From: Oxyruncus cristatus
Taxonomy: Eukaryota > Chordata > Aves > Passeriformes > Cotingidae
NCBI GenBank assembly: GCA_013399855.1
Contig: VXAY01004289.1
Span: 310,001-374,000, forward strand
DNA: 64,000 bases
Direction of reading: 5' to 3'
Part shown: piece after piece, positions 51,435 to 64,000 of the stretch
Numbering within the stretch: position 1 is the stretch's first letter
Layout: each line of letters starts with the position of its first letter
Notes under the pieces: model-generated
Seen by the model: only the letters and a program-made list of their open reading frames with translations
Database searches by the model: none
What the model was told of the DNA's origin: nothing
Program-made: the position numbers and the translations under genes

Positions 51435-54400
51435 ACATGGCCTCCTTGGACCATGGAGCAAAGACAGTCAGTACAACCCTTTTGCAGAAGCAGCCATGCC
51501 CAGTGTGAGTCCCTATAAATCATGCTTCCCTCTCATCCCTCCCTTTTCCTGTACAGTGCCTCCTCCCTCCTCACCTGCCACTCAGACAAGCCCTGCCGAT
51601 TTCAGTAATTTAATCCCTGCTCATTAGATGGATCCTCCACCTCCCTCATCATTTCTGTAGCTCTTCTCTGAGCTGCCTAATTTATCACTCTGCCTGGTAA
51701 TGAGGTATCCAGTGGGCTCCCGCTAAGATTTATTCTTCAGAAACACCCATGCCACCTCCTCGGCAGGGCTCTGCTCTATTGACTGCTGAGGGACTCCTTC
51801 TTTCAGGATTTTGAACTATTTTACTTGGTATTGAATCTGCCTCTGGAAGTATTCCCCAGAGATGACATTTCCCATCCCCCAGCTGCCAGGGATGGAGCAG
51901 TCCTGCTCTGGAGGACAGAACATTGAGGGATGAAGAAAAGGACCAGTTTGCCACATGCAGCCCTCTCTGATGAATCCTGCAACCTAAGCTTGTCCCCTAC
52001 TGTGAGAACACAGCAAATGTATTCAGCCTGTGATTCAGTCCAGCTGCAGGAGTGAGTTCCAGGTAGAACTGTCTTGTGTAAAACATTTGACTTCATTTGG
52101 GAGCAGAAAACCCCTGCTGTGTGCCAAGGGACTGACTGGGCGAGCTGGTGTCACCATGTGTCAGGCCAGGGCATTACCTGCAGCTCCAGCACACCGACCC
52201 CTGGGAATATCCCCTGTGTTTCCCACACCACTTCCTCTCAGGGCTGTCAGGGCCACAGCCAGGCTGCACTCAGCCCTCCTGCCCTGCTGCACTTCCCTAT
52301 GCCTTCCTCTTCCTTGATACCCACTGGCTGGGAACACCAGGCCTTGGCTTCCCCGGGAGCCAGCCCTCTCCAGGCTCTCCCAGGGCTGTGGGAGCAGGAG
52401 AGGGTGGCAGCAGGAGCCGGTGGCAGCACACATGGCCCACCACCAGCAGCCCTCGTCACCCCTCCCTGCCTCTAGTTCCTCCTCCAATGACACTAGTGGG
52501 ATGGTGAGCATGGGCCAAGGCTGTCCCTGCTGCAGCACTCAGCTCCCAGGACCTCTCCAGTCCCCAGGGTGGATTTTGGGGAGCTCCTGGACTGGCTTCA
52601 GACTGGAGCAGTGACCCAAAGCAAAGGCAGTTGCCTCCTGCCCAGAGCTCAGGATGCGGAAGGGAAAGGACCCTTTGATGGAGGGGGAAATGCCTCTGCA
52701 GGGATCACTGGACCTTTTCCCACCTGATCTCCTTGTTCCTGTCCCATGAATGGCCAGCACTGTGCTGGGGACATCCTATGCCCCCTTCCCTGTTTCCCCC
52801 TTTCTGGGCGTGCCACTTTCTGTCACAGATGAGCAATGTAACCCCTCTTGGCCAGGTGCAATTTTTCTTCCATGATGTGAGAAGTGACAGCCCATAAACT
52901 TGAGAGAGTCTTGGAAATGTTTGAGGAAAGGAAAAGCACAAAACCACCACAATGCCAAAGCAAGGAGGCTTGGGCTGGCTCTTGGGCACTGTGTGAGTCA
53001 GAACCCCCGTGTGGGGAACTGGAAGCAGAGTGGATGCCTGGCGCTGCTGAAACAAACTTCAGCTTCACCTGAGCAGAGTTTCTAAAGACTCAGCTATAAA
53101 GGTCAAATAGTCCTTGCCAGCCCATGAGCCTCTCTTAGAGAAGAATCAACTACAGCTCTCGTTATGGAAAACAGTCAAAATAATACAGTGATGCTCCCTC
53201 CAAGGGAAAATAGATAGTGCGAGTTATTCCATCTTCCCGTTCAGCGATATCAGTTTAGAAAAGCGAGGCTATTTACAGAGAGCATTTTGCTTCCAGTACT
53301 TCTGAAGTAAGTGAATTTTGAATTAGTTTAAGTGCAGGATAAATCAGCAAAATAGGAACATCTTTACACTCCAATAAGATGCTATTACTCATAAGCATAT
53401 TGCACTCCAGCTTGTAGGCTAAAACTACCAGTGCATGACAGGACACCACGGGCATGAAACACAGGGGATCCATGAAAATTACCACAGGACCTTTGGTGTG
53501 AAGAGGTAATTTGGGATATTGATTAGTGATGATAGCAGCCCAGTGCTGAGATAATCTGTCCGGACCCTGTGATCCCAGGTGCTCCAGATAGCCGTAAAAA
53601 CCCCAAGCCCCCTTCCAAAAGCAATCTGTATTTCTTCAGGTTTCAGATCAGAGGCTGAAGCAGGAATACGGAGTTAAATGTTGTGCAACTGCTCAGGACA
53701 CTGAGGCCACTGCCACATCCATCCCACTGGCAGGAAGGACCCCGGGCAGGAGCACAGCCCCAGCTGGGCACACACGGCAGGTGACGGCGTCTCTGCGGTG
53801 AGTGTGGCCCTGGCCGGAGCAGGGTGCACAGAGGGGAGCGGAGGCCACTGCAGAGGAACACGGAGCATCACCACAGGATGTTTGAGGTAATAATTCTTTT
53901 TTACTGCTGTGACTTCCCTGGTTGGGAACACCTGCAGCTGGGCACGAGGAAATGGCACGGGAAGCCCTGTGCCCTATTCCCCACTGCACAGGTCATTCTG
54001 ACCGTGGAGCAGCACAGGGCAAGCCTTGCACCTGGCAGCACACCATGGGGCTCCGGGATCTCCAGTGTCATTCTGTAGGATACAAATAGGATATGGACTC
54101 AGAAGGACAGACCTGGAGGGCTCCAGGGATGGCTGGGCATGATGGATTGTGCTACATGGACGCAATCAGCTATGGAGCAAGACATTCAGTACAGGCAGTC
54201 ACTTCTGGCCCTTTGGACATCCCTATAGGGAAGGAGCCTCTTTGGGCTGCAAGTTCAGGCAGAAGATAGCCAGACAGGAATGATGCTGAGTCTTCATCAT
54301 CCGCAGTCCCAGATGGCTTCAAGAATGACAATGAGGATGAAGAGCAGAAAGGGCTTTGCAATTTCCACCATTTCCCTCCCCCTTCTTACAATGGGGAAGG

Positions 54401-57400
54401 AGTCTGAGGCTCCTGAGGCAGTTCCAAGCATTGGGACAGGGACCCAGAGAGGGCATTGCAGCACTGTCTGCTGAAGGATGTTGTGCTGAGATGTCCCGTG
54501 AGATCCCAGCTGCTTTCCCAGTGCCAGGTGACCTTCCCATGGGCTGGTGTCTCTTGTATTTCCAGATCTGAAGCAGAGGTGTCAGAAACCTTTCTGGGAC
54601 ACGGAATGCAGCCATGCGCTGGATGCAGAGAAGCACAGAGAGTCTTTCCCTGCTCCCTTGACATCTTTCACCCTACTCCTCACAAGTTGTTTGGATTTTG
54701 TGTCAAGAGGGTGATTCTGAAAATTAAATCATTTCTAGTCTCCTCTTCGTTGGCATGGCAACCTGGGAGGATGGATGGCACAGCCTTGCTACAGCTCTCA
54801 GTGCTGCAGACACATCCTGGCTCCTCCATGCCGGTGCTCCTGCTGATCGAGGCAGACGGTGCCACAATCCCAAATGAAGCGGCTCCGGGCGAAATGCAGG
54901 GACTAGCTCCCGGGATGCTCCCACAGGTGGAAGGGCCAAGCTCGGCTCAGGGTGAGGCAGGAGCAAACCCTGATGCAGGCCGTGGGTGCTCAGGCCAGCA
55001 GCAGCTGTAGAGCCTCTGGAACAGCTGCATCAAGAGCCACATACCAGCATGGCCGGCTCCCGGCTCTTGGACCTCCCAGTCCTTGGCAAGGAACTGCTGT
55101 TCCCTGCTGTCTCAATAAATGAATTTAAGAATTTTCCAGCTCAGCAACTAGAGCCTTTGCTGGTCTTGCATTTGTTGTCTGATTAATGAGACAGCCCGTC
55201 ACTTACACTTCTCTTGAGGTCTCTGTCTTTCCTGAGTAATTCTGAAGCTATGGCTGTTTACACAGAAGAGGATCACATCACCTCACCGAGAGCACGACTG
55301 GGGCTGTCTGCATGGAAATCCTCAAGGACCCAAGGCAATGGCACTGCCATGGAGTTTCAATGAGTACTCATCATTTCCTGGAAAACACCTTCTGCATGCT
55401 GAGAATCACCCACACAAACCCAGGGGAGGCTGGGGCCATTCCCACCCCAAGGATCTGAAATGCCTGAAACTGTTCGACTTCTGCTTCCATGGGAGAGGCA
55501 CCAGCAAGCCAAGGGGGTAGGATTGGCCACCACATAATCCCTGTAATGTGAATTCCTGCAGGCTGGGAATGGGAGGATTGATTTTCAGGACCAGACTGGC
55601 TGTCAGACCCATTTGTGATAAATCTGTTTGCAAAATTATTATGTTAAAAGGTTTTAATTATTAGGGACATGTTAGGAAGACAGCTGGGATTTGCCTTCTG
55701 TTGTTCCCACCAGGCCTGATCAGTCCTGGGTTTTTTCACATCCCAGAATAAACCTGGAATAATCCTGCAGGTCAGAGGAATCAGGCTGCTGTCACAGCAA
55801 AACCCAGCTTGGGGAGACTGCTGACAGGGATGATTTGGGGGATACTTTTACAAAACCAGGACTTGTTCCTGAGCCTCGGACCCAGGATTAGCACCAACAC
55901 TTAAGTCCTGAAAATTCCTCTGTGAGTGACCTTGGAGCTGCTCTGCCTTTGAGGAGCAAGTGCTGTGGCCCAGTGCCGGTGGCAGCACACTGCTCCATCT
56001 GGGCTTCCGCAAGGAACTTGGAGCCCGTTCAGATCCTCAGGTCTGGCTCATGAGAGCTGCTGTCCTACCTTGCTGACATCAATCTGTGGCCTCTCCTGGG
56101 GCCACAGAACCACGCTGGGCAATCCTGAGCAGGCTGAGGCTTCTGTTGCCATGCTTGGGCAGCTCACTGTGCCTCTGGAATGTGGGTAGCCTGGCGCCAA
56201 GCTAAGCATGGGTACATAGGGTCTGGTGGCACAGGGTCTGGTGACATGGCATTCCCTTATGAAGAGGTGGGCAAGAGGTGCCTCCCAAGTAATTTACTGC
56301 AAGGCTCTCCAGAGCACCCTATTCCAACACCACTGTTACCCACCCCCCTTCCCCCATCAGACCCCAGGAAAGCAGCTGAGCAAGAGCTGAGCAGCTTGGG
56401 TGGACTTGAGGCCAAACATCACCAGCAATGTCTGTTTGACACCTCCCTGCTCTCTAGACGAGCTCTCACATGGCCCTGTATGAAATAATTTCAATTTAAA
56501 GAGCTCATTTAACTGCAGATTAATCGAAAACAATTTTGCACAGGTTCCTTTTTCATTACAAAAACGTTCTGATCTGTCTTCTCATTTCTCAAACTGTCTC
56601 TCTGTGGTCATTTTCCTTCTCTCCCCTCTCCCCTCCTGCTGCCGATACAAATCACCCTTCCCTACCCAGGCTCTCTGGGAGATCAAAAGCCTCAGGAACT
56701 CCTTAACCCCTGCACCTTCCCACGGGAGAGGCACAGGGAGCTTTTCCCTGTGCGCATGGCAAGTGGACTGTCCTTGGGAGAGACAATTAAAATTCCTGCC
56801 AGGGCATGAGATAGTGTTTGCTGCAAAGCAGCAGCGTGTCCCTGAGATGGAGGGATGGGCAGGAGCCCTGGGCTGGGGCTCATGGTGAAGTGCCCTCAGG
56901 CCCCTTAGGTCTACCCTCCCTTAACAGCAGGCTCTGAGCTTGCTGTCTCACTGTGCTCAGTGCAGGATTTCTACCCCAGACAGGCACTTGGAGGGCCTCA
57001 ACCTGTCATGGGGCTGTTGCTGAGCTCGTGGGGAGGTGGCAGCTGGGCAACCCCACCTCAACCCTGCGGCCAGCCTGGGAACCAGGCTATGGCCCCAGAC
57101 ACCGCTGCGTGTTCCCCAGGGGCAGCACAAACCACGTGCCCACAGCACTGCTGACACCGGCTCCTGACTGCCAGGGCTGTTCTCTTTGCCCGCCGGGTCC
57201 CAAGCCATGCTCCCACCTGGGCAGAAGGCAATCCATCTCACTGCTTATCGCTGTGCTGCTCAGGCCTGATTTACTGTTATTGGCAGTCAGCAACCTCTGC
57301 CATCTATATTCGGTGCCAAGCCTCAATTTACAGTATACTTTCTGCTTCAGCTCACCCCGGCCTCTATCTCCACCTTCCACATTAATGCAGGATATGTGTG

Positions 57401-58067
57401 GAATTCATCTTGGAATTTATTTAAAAACCATCAGCCACTCTGGCTTTAATACATTCCCTCATCAAGGCACTACAAAGCTCAATTTAAATGAAAATTAGCG
57501 AATGGATTGTCACACAAGCAACCATGCCATTTGGTCCTGCTGCACTGGCAGTGTCCCAGTGGCACAGCCACAGCTGGGAACACAGGGAGCCACAGCCACA
57601 GATTGGGATAAAAGTAACGTGCCTGGGGAAAAAAAAAATCTGTAACAGGAGGTCTTTGTGGGGAGCTGCCCCAAGTTTCATAAGGGCTTCAGGAAGATTC
57701 TCAGCTGTCACGGTCAGCAAAGCTGGCACCTCCTGGTGCCAGGGTCCCTGCACGGTTCCTGCCCAGGCCCTGAAGAGGAAGTTGCCCTGCCTGGCAGCAG
57801 CAATCAGTGGTGGCTGCTGCTTTCCTTGAAAGAGTGTGGAAAATGGGTTTATAGCTAAAAAATGAATTAAAATACTGAAGCAATAGGCTGGCAGTGAGTA
57901 GCATGTAATCCCTGCAGAATAAGCAGAGCTAAGGAGCTGAAAGCAAAAAGGAGAATAAACAGAAAATCTGCAATTGTTGTGGAGCTTTGCTGGCTGGGAG
58001 CTGCTCTGGCACCTGCAGAGAGACCCCCATCTGGGGGCCAGATCCTGCACCCAGAACCCCAGGCACA
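51435..58067. other. 5' flank, no gene seen
   Basis: Six and a half kilobases of mixed sequence without recognisable genes or interspersed repeats. AT-rich patches at about 55600-55680 (TTGCAAAATTATTATG) and 56480-56570 (GATTAATCGAAAAC) are weak regulatory candidates. Two 15-base units of AGGGTCTGGTGRCAY type lie near 56218. Confidence 0.5.
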
Positions 58068-58117
58068 GGGACTGGCAGAGCGGGACTGGCAGAGCGGGAC
58101 TGGCAGAGCAGGACTGG
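58068..58117. repeat. 14-bp tandem repeat, 3.6 copies
   Basis: GGGACTGGCAGAGC is repeated three times perfectly (58068-58109), followed by a partial, slightly altered fourth unit (AGGACTGG). It is a small minisatellite. Confidence 0.9.
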
Positions 58118-60714
58118 GGCTCTGCCTATGCCCATCAGGGACGCTTTGGGTGATGGGGGAGCCCTGGTTGGCCTCAGAAGATGCCACAGGGGGTGTGTGC
58201 ATGCAGAGAAATTATCTGTGTGGCCAGAAGGGGGGTTCTGCAGAGCCCCCTGGGAGAGCAGGAGACCCTTGTGCAACCACCCAGGAGGAGGCAGGGCTGA
58301 AGGGGGGCAGTGTGGTGGGCAGCAGAAAGGATCTTTCCCCAGTTGCAGAGGTCCATCAGTTTTCCTGGAGTTAAACAAGCGGGCCTGGCAGTGTGATGTG
58401 TGCCCAGTGTTGGAGCCAGCAGGAACCCAGGTGGCTGCGGGTGCTGTGGCTCAGTGACACCCACTGCTCCCGCGGGGTCTGGGCATGAGGCCCCTGAGAG
58501 GACAGTCTGGACAGTTCTGAGCTCTGGGCCTGGAGGCAGCTCAGCAAGGGGCTCTGGCTGGAAACTCAACTTGTTGGGGGTGTGAAGGTTCCAGAAGGCA
58601 GCTCCAGCCAGTGCCCACTGTCTGGAGAAGAGCTGGAGCCAGGTGTGCTCGCTGCTGCGGGGAGAGGGCTCTCTGCACAAAGTCAGAAGTGAATGACAAA
58701 TATCATTGCAGAAAAACCCTGTTTCCCCACATTTTGCACCAATTAATATTCTTTGGAGAGCCAGCCATTGCTCCTTTGAGGAAGGGACAAAAGGAATATC
58801 ACTGACAAGTTTTTCAGCCTCATTACAATATTCTGCACAACAAATGTGCCAATGTACCAGAAAATACAGATGTTGCAGCTGTCATTTGGGATAACCTGAT
58901 TATCCTTTTATTTCTAGCCTTGTTCAAAATAAATTAGCTGTGGTAGTCTGTTCAGCGAGATAATCAGAGTCAGGCTAAACACTAGAAAGTACAAAGCATT
59001 CTCCAGGTCAGAGACTCAACAGAGGCCATGCCAGGCTGCAGACCCAGCCTGAGCTTGCTCATCCCAGTGCCCCGGGACCTTCTGCTCCCCTCCTACAGCC
59101 ACTGAGGATGATGCTGAAATGCCAGTGGCAGATGAAGCTGGCTCAGGCTAGTGCATGCTGCTGTCCCTGTACTGCAGGAGGGCTGCCAGGAATGGGCTCT
59201 TTCTGCCCCTGGAGAATCCTGCCTGTGGGCAGGGGTGCAGGCAGGGGGCTGTGCAGAGGCAGAGCCTTTCTGAGGTGTTCCTTGCCCAGCCCTGCACGTC
59301 TGCAGAGGTGGTTTCCGAGGGAAGGTTTTCCAGCGTTGGAGCTGGTTTGGGAGCGAGACATGGATGCTGTGCTGCAGGTGTGTGTCGGGGGCTCCGCGGG
59401 GGGCTCTGACCTGGATCCTCACTCAGGCTGAACATTCAGCTGCGAACTGCTTTGCTGGATCCAGCACACTCCATGTACCGATTCAATGCCTGCATTTCCA
59501 TTATTAACTCCACTCATTTTTTAACAATAAAAAGTGAAGACATTTTCTTTGCAAGGCTGATGTTATTTTGGCAGCTGTTGAACATGTCAGTGTTCAGAGA
59601 AGCTAATTCTTCTGAATCAGGCCATAGTCAAACCTGTTTTCTAACTCTAGATATTTAAAGCCCAAATGATTAGGTAATCCTGAATACAAATTAATAAACC
59701 CTGAGGAAAAGGAAAAGGGAAAACAAGCCGCTTCAGTGACATCCCATCCCATATGTTCTGACAAAAATTATGCAAATAAAGGCAGGTGTAGATGTGTGGC
59801 AGGACCAGAGTGTAACCTTGTGCACTTGGTTCATGTCCTTGTTTTGCCTGTGTTCTGTGCAACATTTTCAGAGGGGTCCCCTTGCCCCTCCAAAGGGGCC
59901 CCCAGGCTGTGGCACCACCCTGGGCTGGTTCGAGTACCAGCTGTGAGCGGTGGATGGAGTGATGTTGCACAGAGCCGCTGTTGGTCTTCACCCTCCCACC
60001 TCTGCTCTGAGCCCCACTGCAGGTTATTAACGGGGCGGTGGTTGCTGGTGCTGCCACAGCTACCACCCAACTGACAGGACTGGTCCTGGCCACCCTGGCG
60101 CTGGTGCTGGGAGCCACCTCTGCTCCTGCCTCATGGAATTACAGTTCATCAAGTTTGCTGACTAACAAATCAGCAGAGCCCCCACACGAACCTTCCCAAG
60201 GAATGTGGCTGAGGGGCTGGGGGAGCAGAGTGGGGGCTCTGGGGCGGGGAAGAGGACACGTTGGGCTCAGCCCCACCAGCACCTGGGGATGCCAAGATGC
60301 CCCTGGACCTTCCCTCTCTCCTGTGGGACTTTGCAGGGAGGCTCGCAGCTAGGAAAGGTGATACACTGGCTCTGGACCAGCATGTGAAAGGAGCTCAGGT
60401 CTCCCGGAGGTCTGTTGGTGCCGTGGGTAATTAGCGGGGGGAGGAGCAGCATAGGAGCACCATGGAGTGGGCACTGGGCAGTGCTGGGGCTGGGCACTCC
60501 TCACCGAGCAGGGCTGGCTGCCCACACACTCATAAATATTCTCAGTGCAGGCAAGACTGGCTGGGTTTTGATGGTGGTTTTGCTAGAGAGCTTTTGCAGG
60601 GATCTTTATCATTCAGTGTCTGTGTAAAACACTTTCCAGAGCCTAAATTCTGCTATAGAAAAGCTATTTATCAAGTGCCCCCCTCTGCTGATACACTGGG
60701 CAGGAGTTGCCAGC
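58118..60714. other. 5' flank, no gene seen
   Basis: No coding or RNA feature supported. An AT-rich patch at about 59490-59720 contains ATTATTAACTCC and TTAACAATAAAAAG. Confidence 0.5.
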
Positions 60715-61015
60715 CTGCGATGACAGCTGGCTGCAGGCAATATGATAGATATGTGGCTAATAATCAATCGATACTTTTGTTTAGGCCTCTGTCTATCAGT
60801 CTGGCATTGTGTGAACTAATTAGATGATAAAATGTGATGAATGTGTATTAAAGTCAGCTTCCTCCTGTTAGCACTCCAGGGACCCTTTCCATTTTCTAGC
60901 TGACCTTTTATATCTCAGCTTTATTGTACGTGAACGCAATTAAATCAATTTGTCAGATATTTGCATTGCTCCTGCTAGTTCAGAATTCAATTAGTCAGTG
61001 TCACTTTACCGTCCT
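60715..61015. promoter_or_regulatory. AT-rich enhancer-like island with ONECUT/CUX and octamer words (candidate conserved non-coding element)
   Basis: TGACAG at 60721 precedes TAATCAATCGATA at 60761-60773, which fits ONECUT/CUX-type binding. ACTAATTAGATGATAAA follows near 60817. A perfect octamer ATTTGCAT, the POU-factor site, lies at 60959-60966, and CAATTAAATCAATTTGTCAG sits just before it. It lies about 15.7 kb upstream of exon 1. Motif names are established; their use here is inference. Confidence 0.4.
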
Positions 61016-62220
61016 TGTCAGCCTCTGCACCAGCTCAGAAGGAAAAAAAATGAAAAACCCCAAAAAAGCCTGTTCAAACCAAACCAAATTGTGCTAAAGC
61101 TTGGCTCCTCTCTGTGTGGCTCATTCCTCCACGGCTCACACTGTTTCCTAACGCTGCCCCATGCCAGGGCTGCATCCCGACAGTCCATGTGGCCAGGACA
61201 CCTGAGGTTCCCCTGCTCCTGGCTGGAGCAGGCAGATTGCTTGGGGCTGCTGGGGCAATTAGCAGGTGTCCCTTGTTACTACTGCTCTGTGCCAAGTGAA
61301 ATCTTGTCTGGCAAAATTATTCCCAGAAGCAGAATGAACCTGCAGCAGCCATCGCCACGCTACAAGGGTTTTAACAATATTCAAATGAGAGCCAACCTTG
61401 GCAATTATTTTTCTTCCTGCTGCTCTGAAGTTATGGCTCCTTTATCCATATTTTATCAGCCAGCAAAGGAGCTCTGATAGTTAAGATTCTGTTGCTTGCT
61501 TAGATCCATGAGAGCACATCCTACAAGTCTGTTTAAAATTAGCACTCAGGAATGGGGCTGTAAGCCAGAGCTCGGTCCTCACCCTCTGCACTGGAATGTG
61601 GAGTTACTCTTAATGGCAGACCTGGCAGAGGCAGGAGCTGGACCGATGCCCCCCAGCAGCATCCCTTGTGCTTGGCTCCTTGGCACTGTCCCCAGACCCT
61701 TCGCCGGCGCCGAGTGCTGCCTCCACCCTCACCTCGGCTGGTGTGTAGTGAGACAGGCACATCCTTCCTTCACTTCCCTGGAGGTAAAAACTCAGATGGG
61801 GAGGTGCCAGCTCCAGGTGCTGCCAGAATGCTGTGTAACACCCCTGCTCAGTCTGGGCTAGGTTCAGCCTCGTCAGTGCACAGTCCTAGCCCAAGGTCTG
61901 ACCTGGACTTCCTGCCCCAACATAGCTCTGTTCAAACCCACACTGCAAGATCTTCAAGGGAAGTTTTCTCTGGGAGCCACCTGTGAAGGGCTCTGCAGGT
62001 GTTTCCAGTGAGCAACTATTGCTGGAGCATCCCAAACTGGGGAAATGCCACTAGGGAGAGCCCCAGTGAGGGGCTGGAGCAGGGGATGGGAGCTGCTGCC
62101 CTGTTTTGTGAGCTCAGGGTGCCTTTGAGCAGCACCCGAGAGAGGGGAGATAAGCTCCTGGGATCTAATGTTCGGATGAGAGGAAGTTTGCTTCCACAAG
62201 CTCACCTTCCTCCTCTAAGT
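61016..62220. other. 5' flank, no gene seen
   Basis: No feature recognised. An A-rich stretch at 61040-61070 is low complexity. Confidence 0.5.
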
Positions 62221-62345
62221 TCTAGGTGGGATATAAATATCTGAGCCATGGCAGGTATAATTAACAGATGGAATTTGCTAATTATGTCCTTTGTGTGTGC
62301 GCAGAAGACACAACTGTTAATTGCTGTTTGCATATTTATTATTCA
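62221..62345. promoter_or_regulatory. Compact AT-rich island with inverted homeodomain words (candidate conserved non-coding element)
   Basis: AATTAACAG at 62259-62267 is the exact inverse of CTGTTAATT at 62314-62322. Between them is TTTGCTAATTATG, and after them GTTTGCATATTTATT, a POU-like word. The architecture resembles a short developmental enhancer. Not testable here. Confidence 0.35.
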
Positions 62346-64000
62346 GAGCACTGGGGCCATTGGCATTTACTGTGACATGTGCCCCCCTCAAAAACTAACA
62401 CACTGTGCTCCTGTCTGTGCTCTGGTATGACTGAGGGACTAATGAATCTTAGCTGCTCTGCTGCCCTATGTTTTGAGAAGGGTGCATGGAAGGAAGGAGC
62501 AAGTGGCAGCCCCCAGGCCCCACAGCTGGTGGTAATGGAGCTGGGGCCTTGCTGCATGTTAGGGACAGCACCCCACTCTGTGTGGGGAAACAGGAGGACC
62601 GTTCATAGAGAACCAGCCATTGCCCCATTGCCAGCATCGCAGGGCTGTGAGTGCTCCTAGTGAGCCACACTGAGCTCCAGAGACCAAGCTTCATGTCATT
62701 CTTATGGAAATGGCTCAGGAGCTAATCCAGAAACCCTGGACATCTACAGGACTACCCTCAGGTGCCACTCGGTGTCTGCCAGCTGGGACAGCTGAGGTCA
62801 ACTGCAGGTCACAAGTTTCTTCCAAAATCCCCATCATGAGCTGGAGCATCCACCACGCTGAAGCCTCTCCACTTTGGAGCAGGTCCCAGCCACCGCCTCA
62901 TCCCCACCTCTGCTCCAAAATCAGCAGCAGGAGCAAAATTTCCTCTTAAAGGCAGACTCCCCTGGAGCCTCTCCCAGACTTGGGCAAGGGCTGACTTGCA
63001 AGATGAGAAATGGCCCCACACTCTGGGGGTGGATCAGGAGGCTGCAGGGACCAAGAGTGTGTACATCAGTGCAGCACCTGGACCAGGCTGGGCACAGTGT
63101 GAGCCGCATCAGAGCACAACCCACAGCAAAGCCAATTCTGGGCTGGAAAAGCCACCCTGCCTCTCTAAAATATAACAAGGAAAATAACAACTGCGCTTTT
63201 AAAAGTAGTGGTTAAATCTAGAGTCTTGAATATGTATTTGTTTGAGATCAGGGCTCGGAGCTCGAGGTTTGTTATATGAACTTTAGAGCTCGGTGGTTTG
63301 TTATATAAACTTTGGAGATGAATAGCAGAGGAATTTCTACCTTTTCTATTTAAGAGTTGAGATGGATTTCAATGAGCACACTTTCACCAGGGGGTCTGAG
63401 CTAACACTCTTCAGGTGAATGCACTTCTTTGGGATCGCAGAAAGCTGTTTCACTTATTTCCAGTGAAGCAGGACATGCTGCATCAACCTCCATTCCGCAA
63501 CTCGCCAGAGGTGAGATAGCAACACCCACCAGCACAAAGAGGGCCAGAAACAACCACAGCATAAATGACAGTGCCCAAGCCCACAGCCCTGGGGTAAGTG
63601 GGTCTGGGAGAGCAGGGGCAGGCGCTGCTCTCCCATGGGAACTGCAGATCATTGCCATCCACCCGTCTCCTCCTTCAGTGCCACAAGTTGTACAGCTGAC
63701 ATCTGGATGCTTGTGCTGAGCACTGCAATACCTGGGGAAGGTCAGGGGATGACTTGCACAAATGTTACCCAAAGTGCTCCAGCATTTGTGGCTGCCCCGA
63801 TGGGTGCCCTCACTCCCTCCCTTCCAGCAGAGCTTTTCCCGGGGCCCGTCTGGTGCCTCCAGTCCCCAGGAGCTCCCCAGGGCAGGGCACTGGGCAAGCA
63901 CACAGGGCATGTGCCCAGCAGCCCAGCCTACAGCGGGACAGGGCCCACACCAGGGAGAAATTCTAGATCATTCCTGATGAGTTCAGGAGCCGCCACATAC
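62346..64000. other. 5' flank, no gene seen
   Basis: Apart from the short duplication at 63258-63314, nothing coding, structural or repetitive was recognised to the end of the window. Confidence 0.5.
63258..63314. repeat. Imperfect 28/29-bp tandem duplication
   Basis: Two adjacent units of the form GAGCTCG..GGTTTGTTATAT.AACTTT differ by a 1-base indel and about three substitutions. It is a local duplication with no repeat-family identity. Confidence 0.8.

Noticed and set aside
57484..58050. Minus-strand open frame of 188 codons
   Set aside because: No domain or conserved motif. Hydrophobic stretches come from T-rich codons in an AT-rich patch.

Overview
This is vertebrate nuclear DNA, most likely from a bird. 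Three things support that: one recognisable coding exon of a vertebrate heparan sulfate sulfotransferase with a canonical splice donor, two fragments of the CR1 non-LTR retrotransposon family (the dominant interspersed repeat of birds and other sauropsids), and very little other repeat in about 63 kb of readable sequence. Turtles and crocodilians also carry CR1, so 'bird' is an inference. There are no operons, bacterial-style genes or CRISPR arrays, and I found no viral gene.

The only protein-coding sequence I can support is the 3' part of coding exon 1 of HS3ST4 (heparan sulfate glucosamine 3-O-sulfotransferase 4), minus strand, 44684-45023. It ends at a GT splice donor (44682-44683). Its 5' part, with the start codon and Golgi membrane anchor, falls in a 555-base run of N (45024-45578). 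The gene is transcribed toward lower coordinates, so 1-44683 is the beginning of its first intron. Exon 2, which should carry most of the catalytic domain, is not in the window, so the intron exceeds 44.6 kb. That fits the very large first intron known for this gene in mammals.

Layout: 1-44.4 kb is intron 1. It has no exons I can support, a CR1 3' tail at 29.4 kb, a few homopolymers and short repeats, two perfect short hairpins, and several AT-rich, homeodomain-motif-rich islands that look like conserved non-coding element candidates. 44.4-45.9 kb is a CpG island containing exon 1, the gap, and a GC-rich repeat family present on both sides of the exon. 45.9-64 kb is the 5' flank of HS3ST4. 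It is gene-free as far as I can see, with a decayed CR1 ORF2 fragment at 46.7-47.1 kb, a 15-C homopolymer, small tandem repeats and two further enhancer-like AT-rich islands (60.7-61.0 and 62.2-62.35 kb).

The most useful anomalies are the duplicated GC-rich blocks bracketing exon 1 and the gap (real duplication or assembly error), an apparently shortened stem region in the sulfotransferase, and the candidate regulatory islands. I found no convincing new biological system. The many short open frames elsewhere have no recognisable family, no splice context and no repeat-domain signature, and I treat them as chance.
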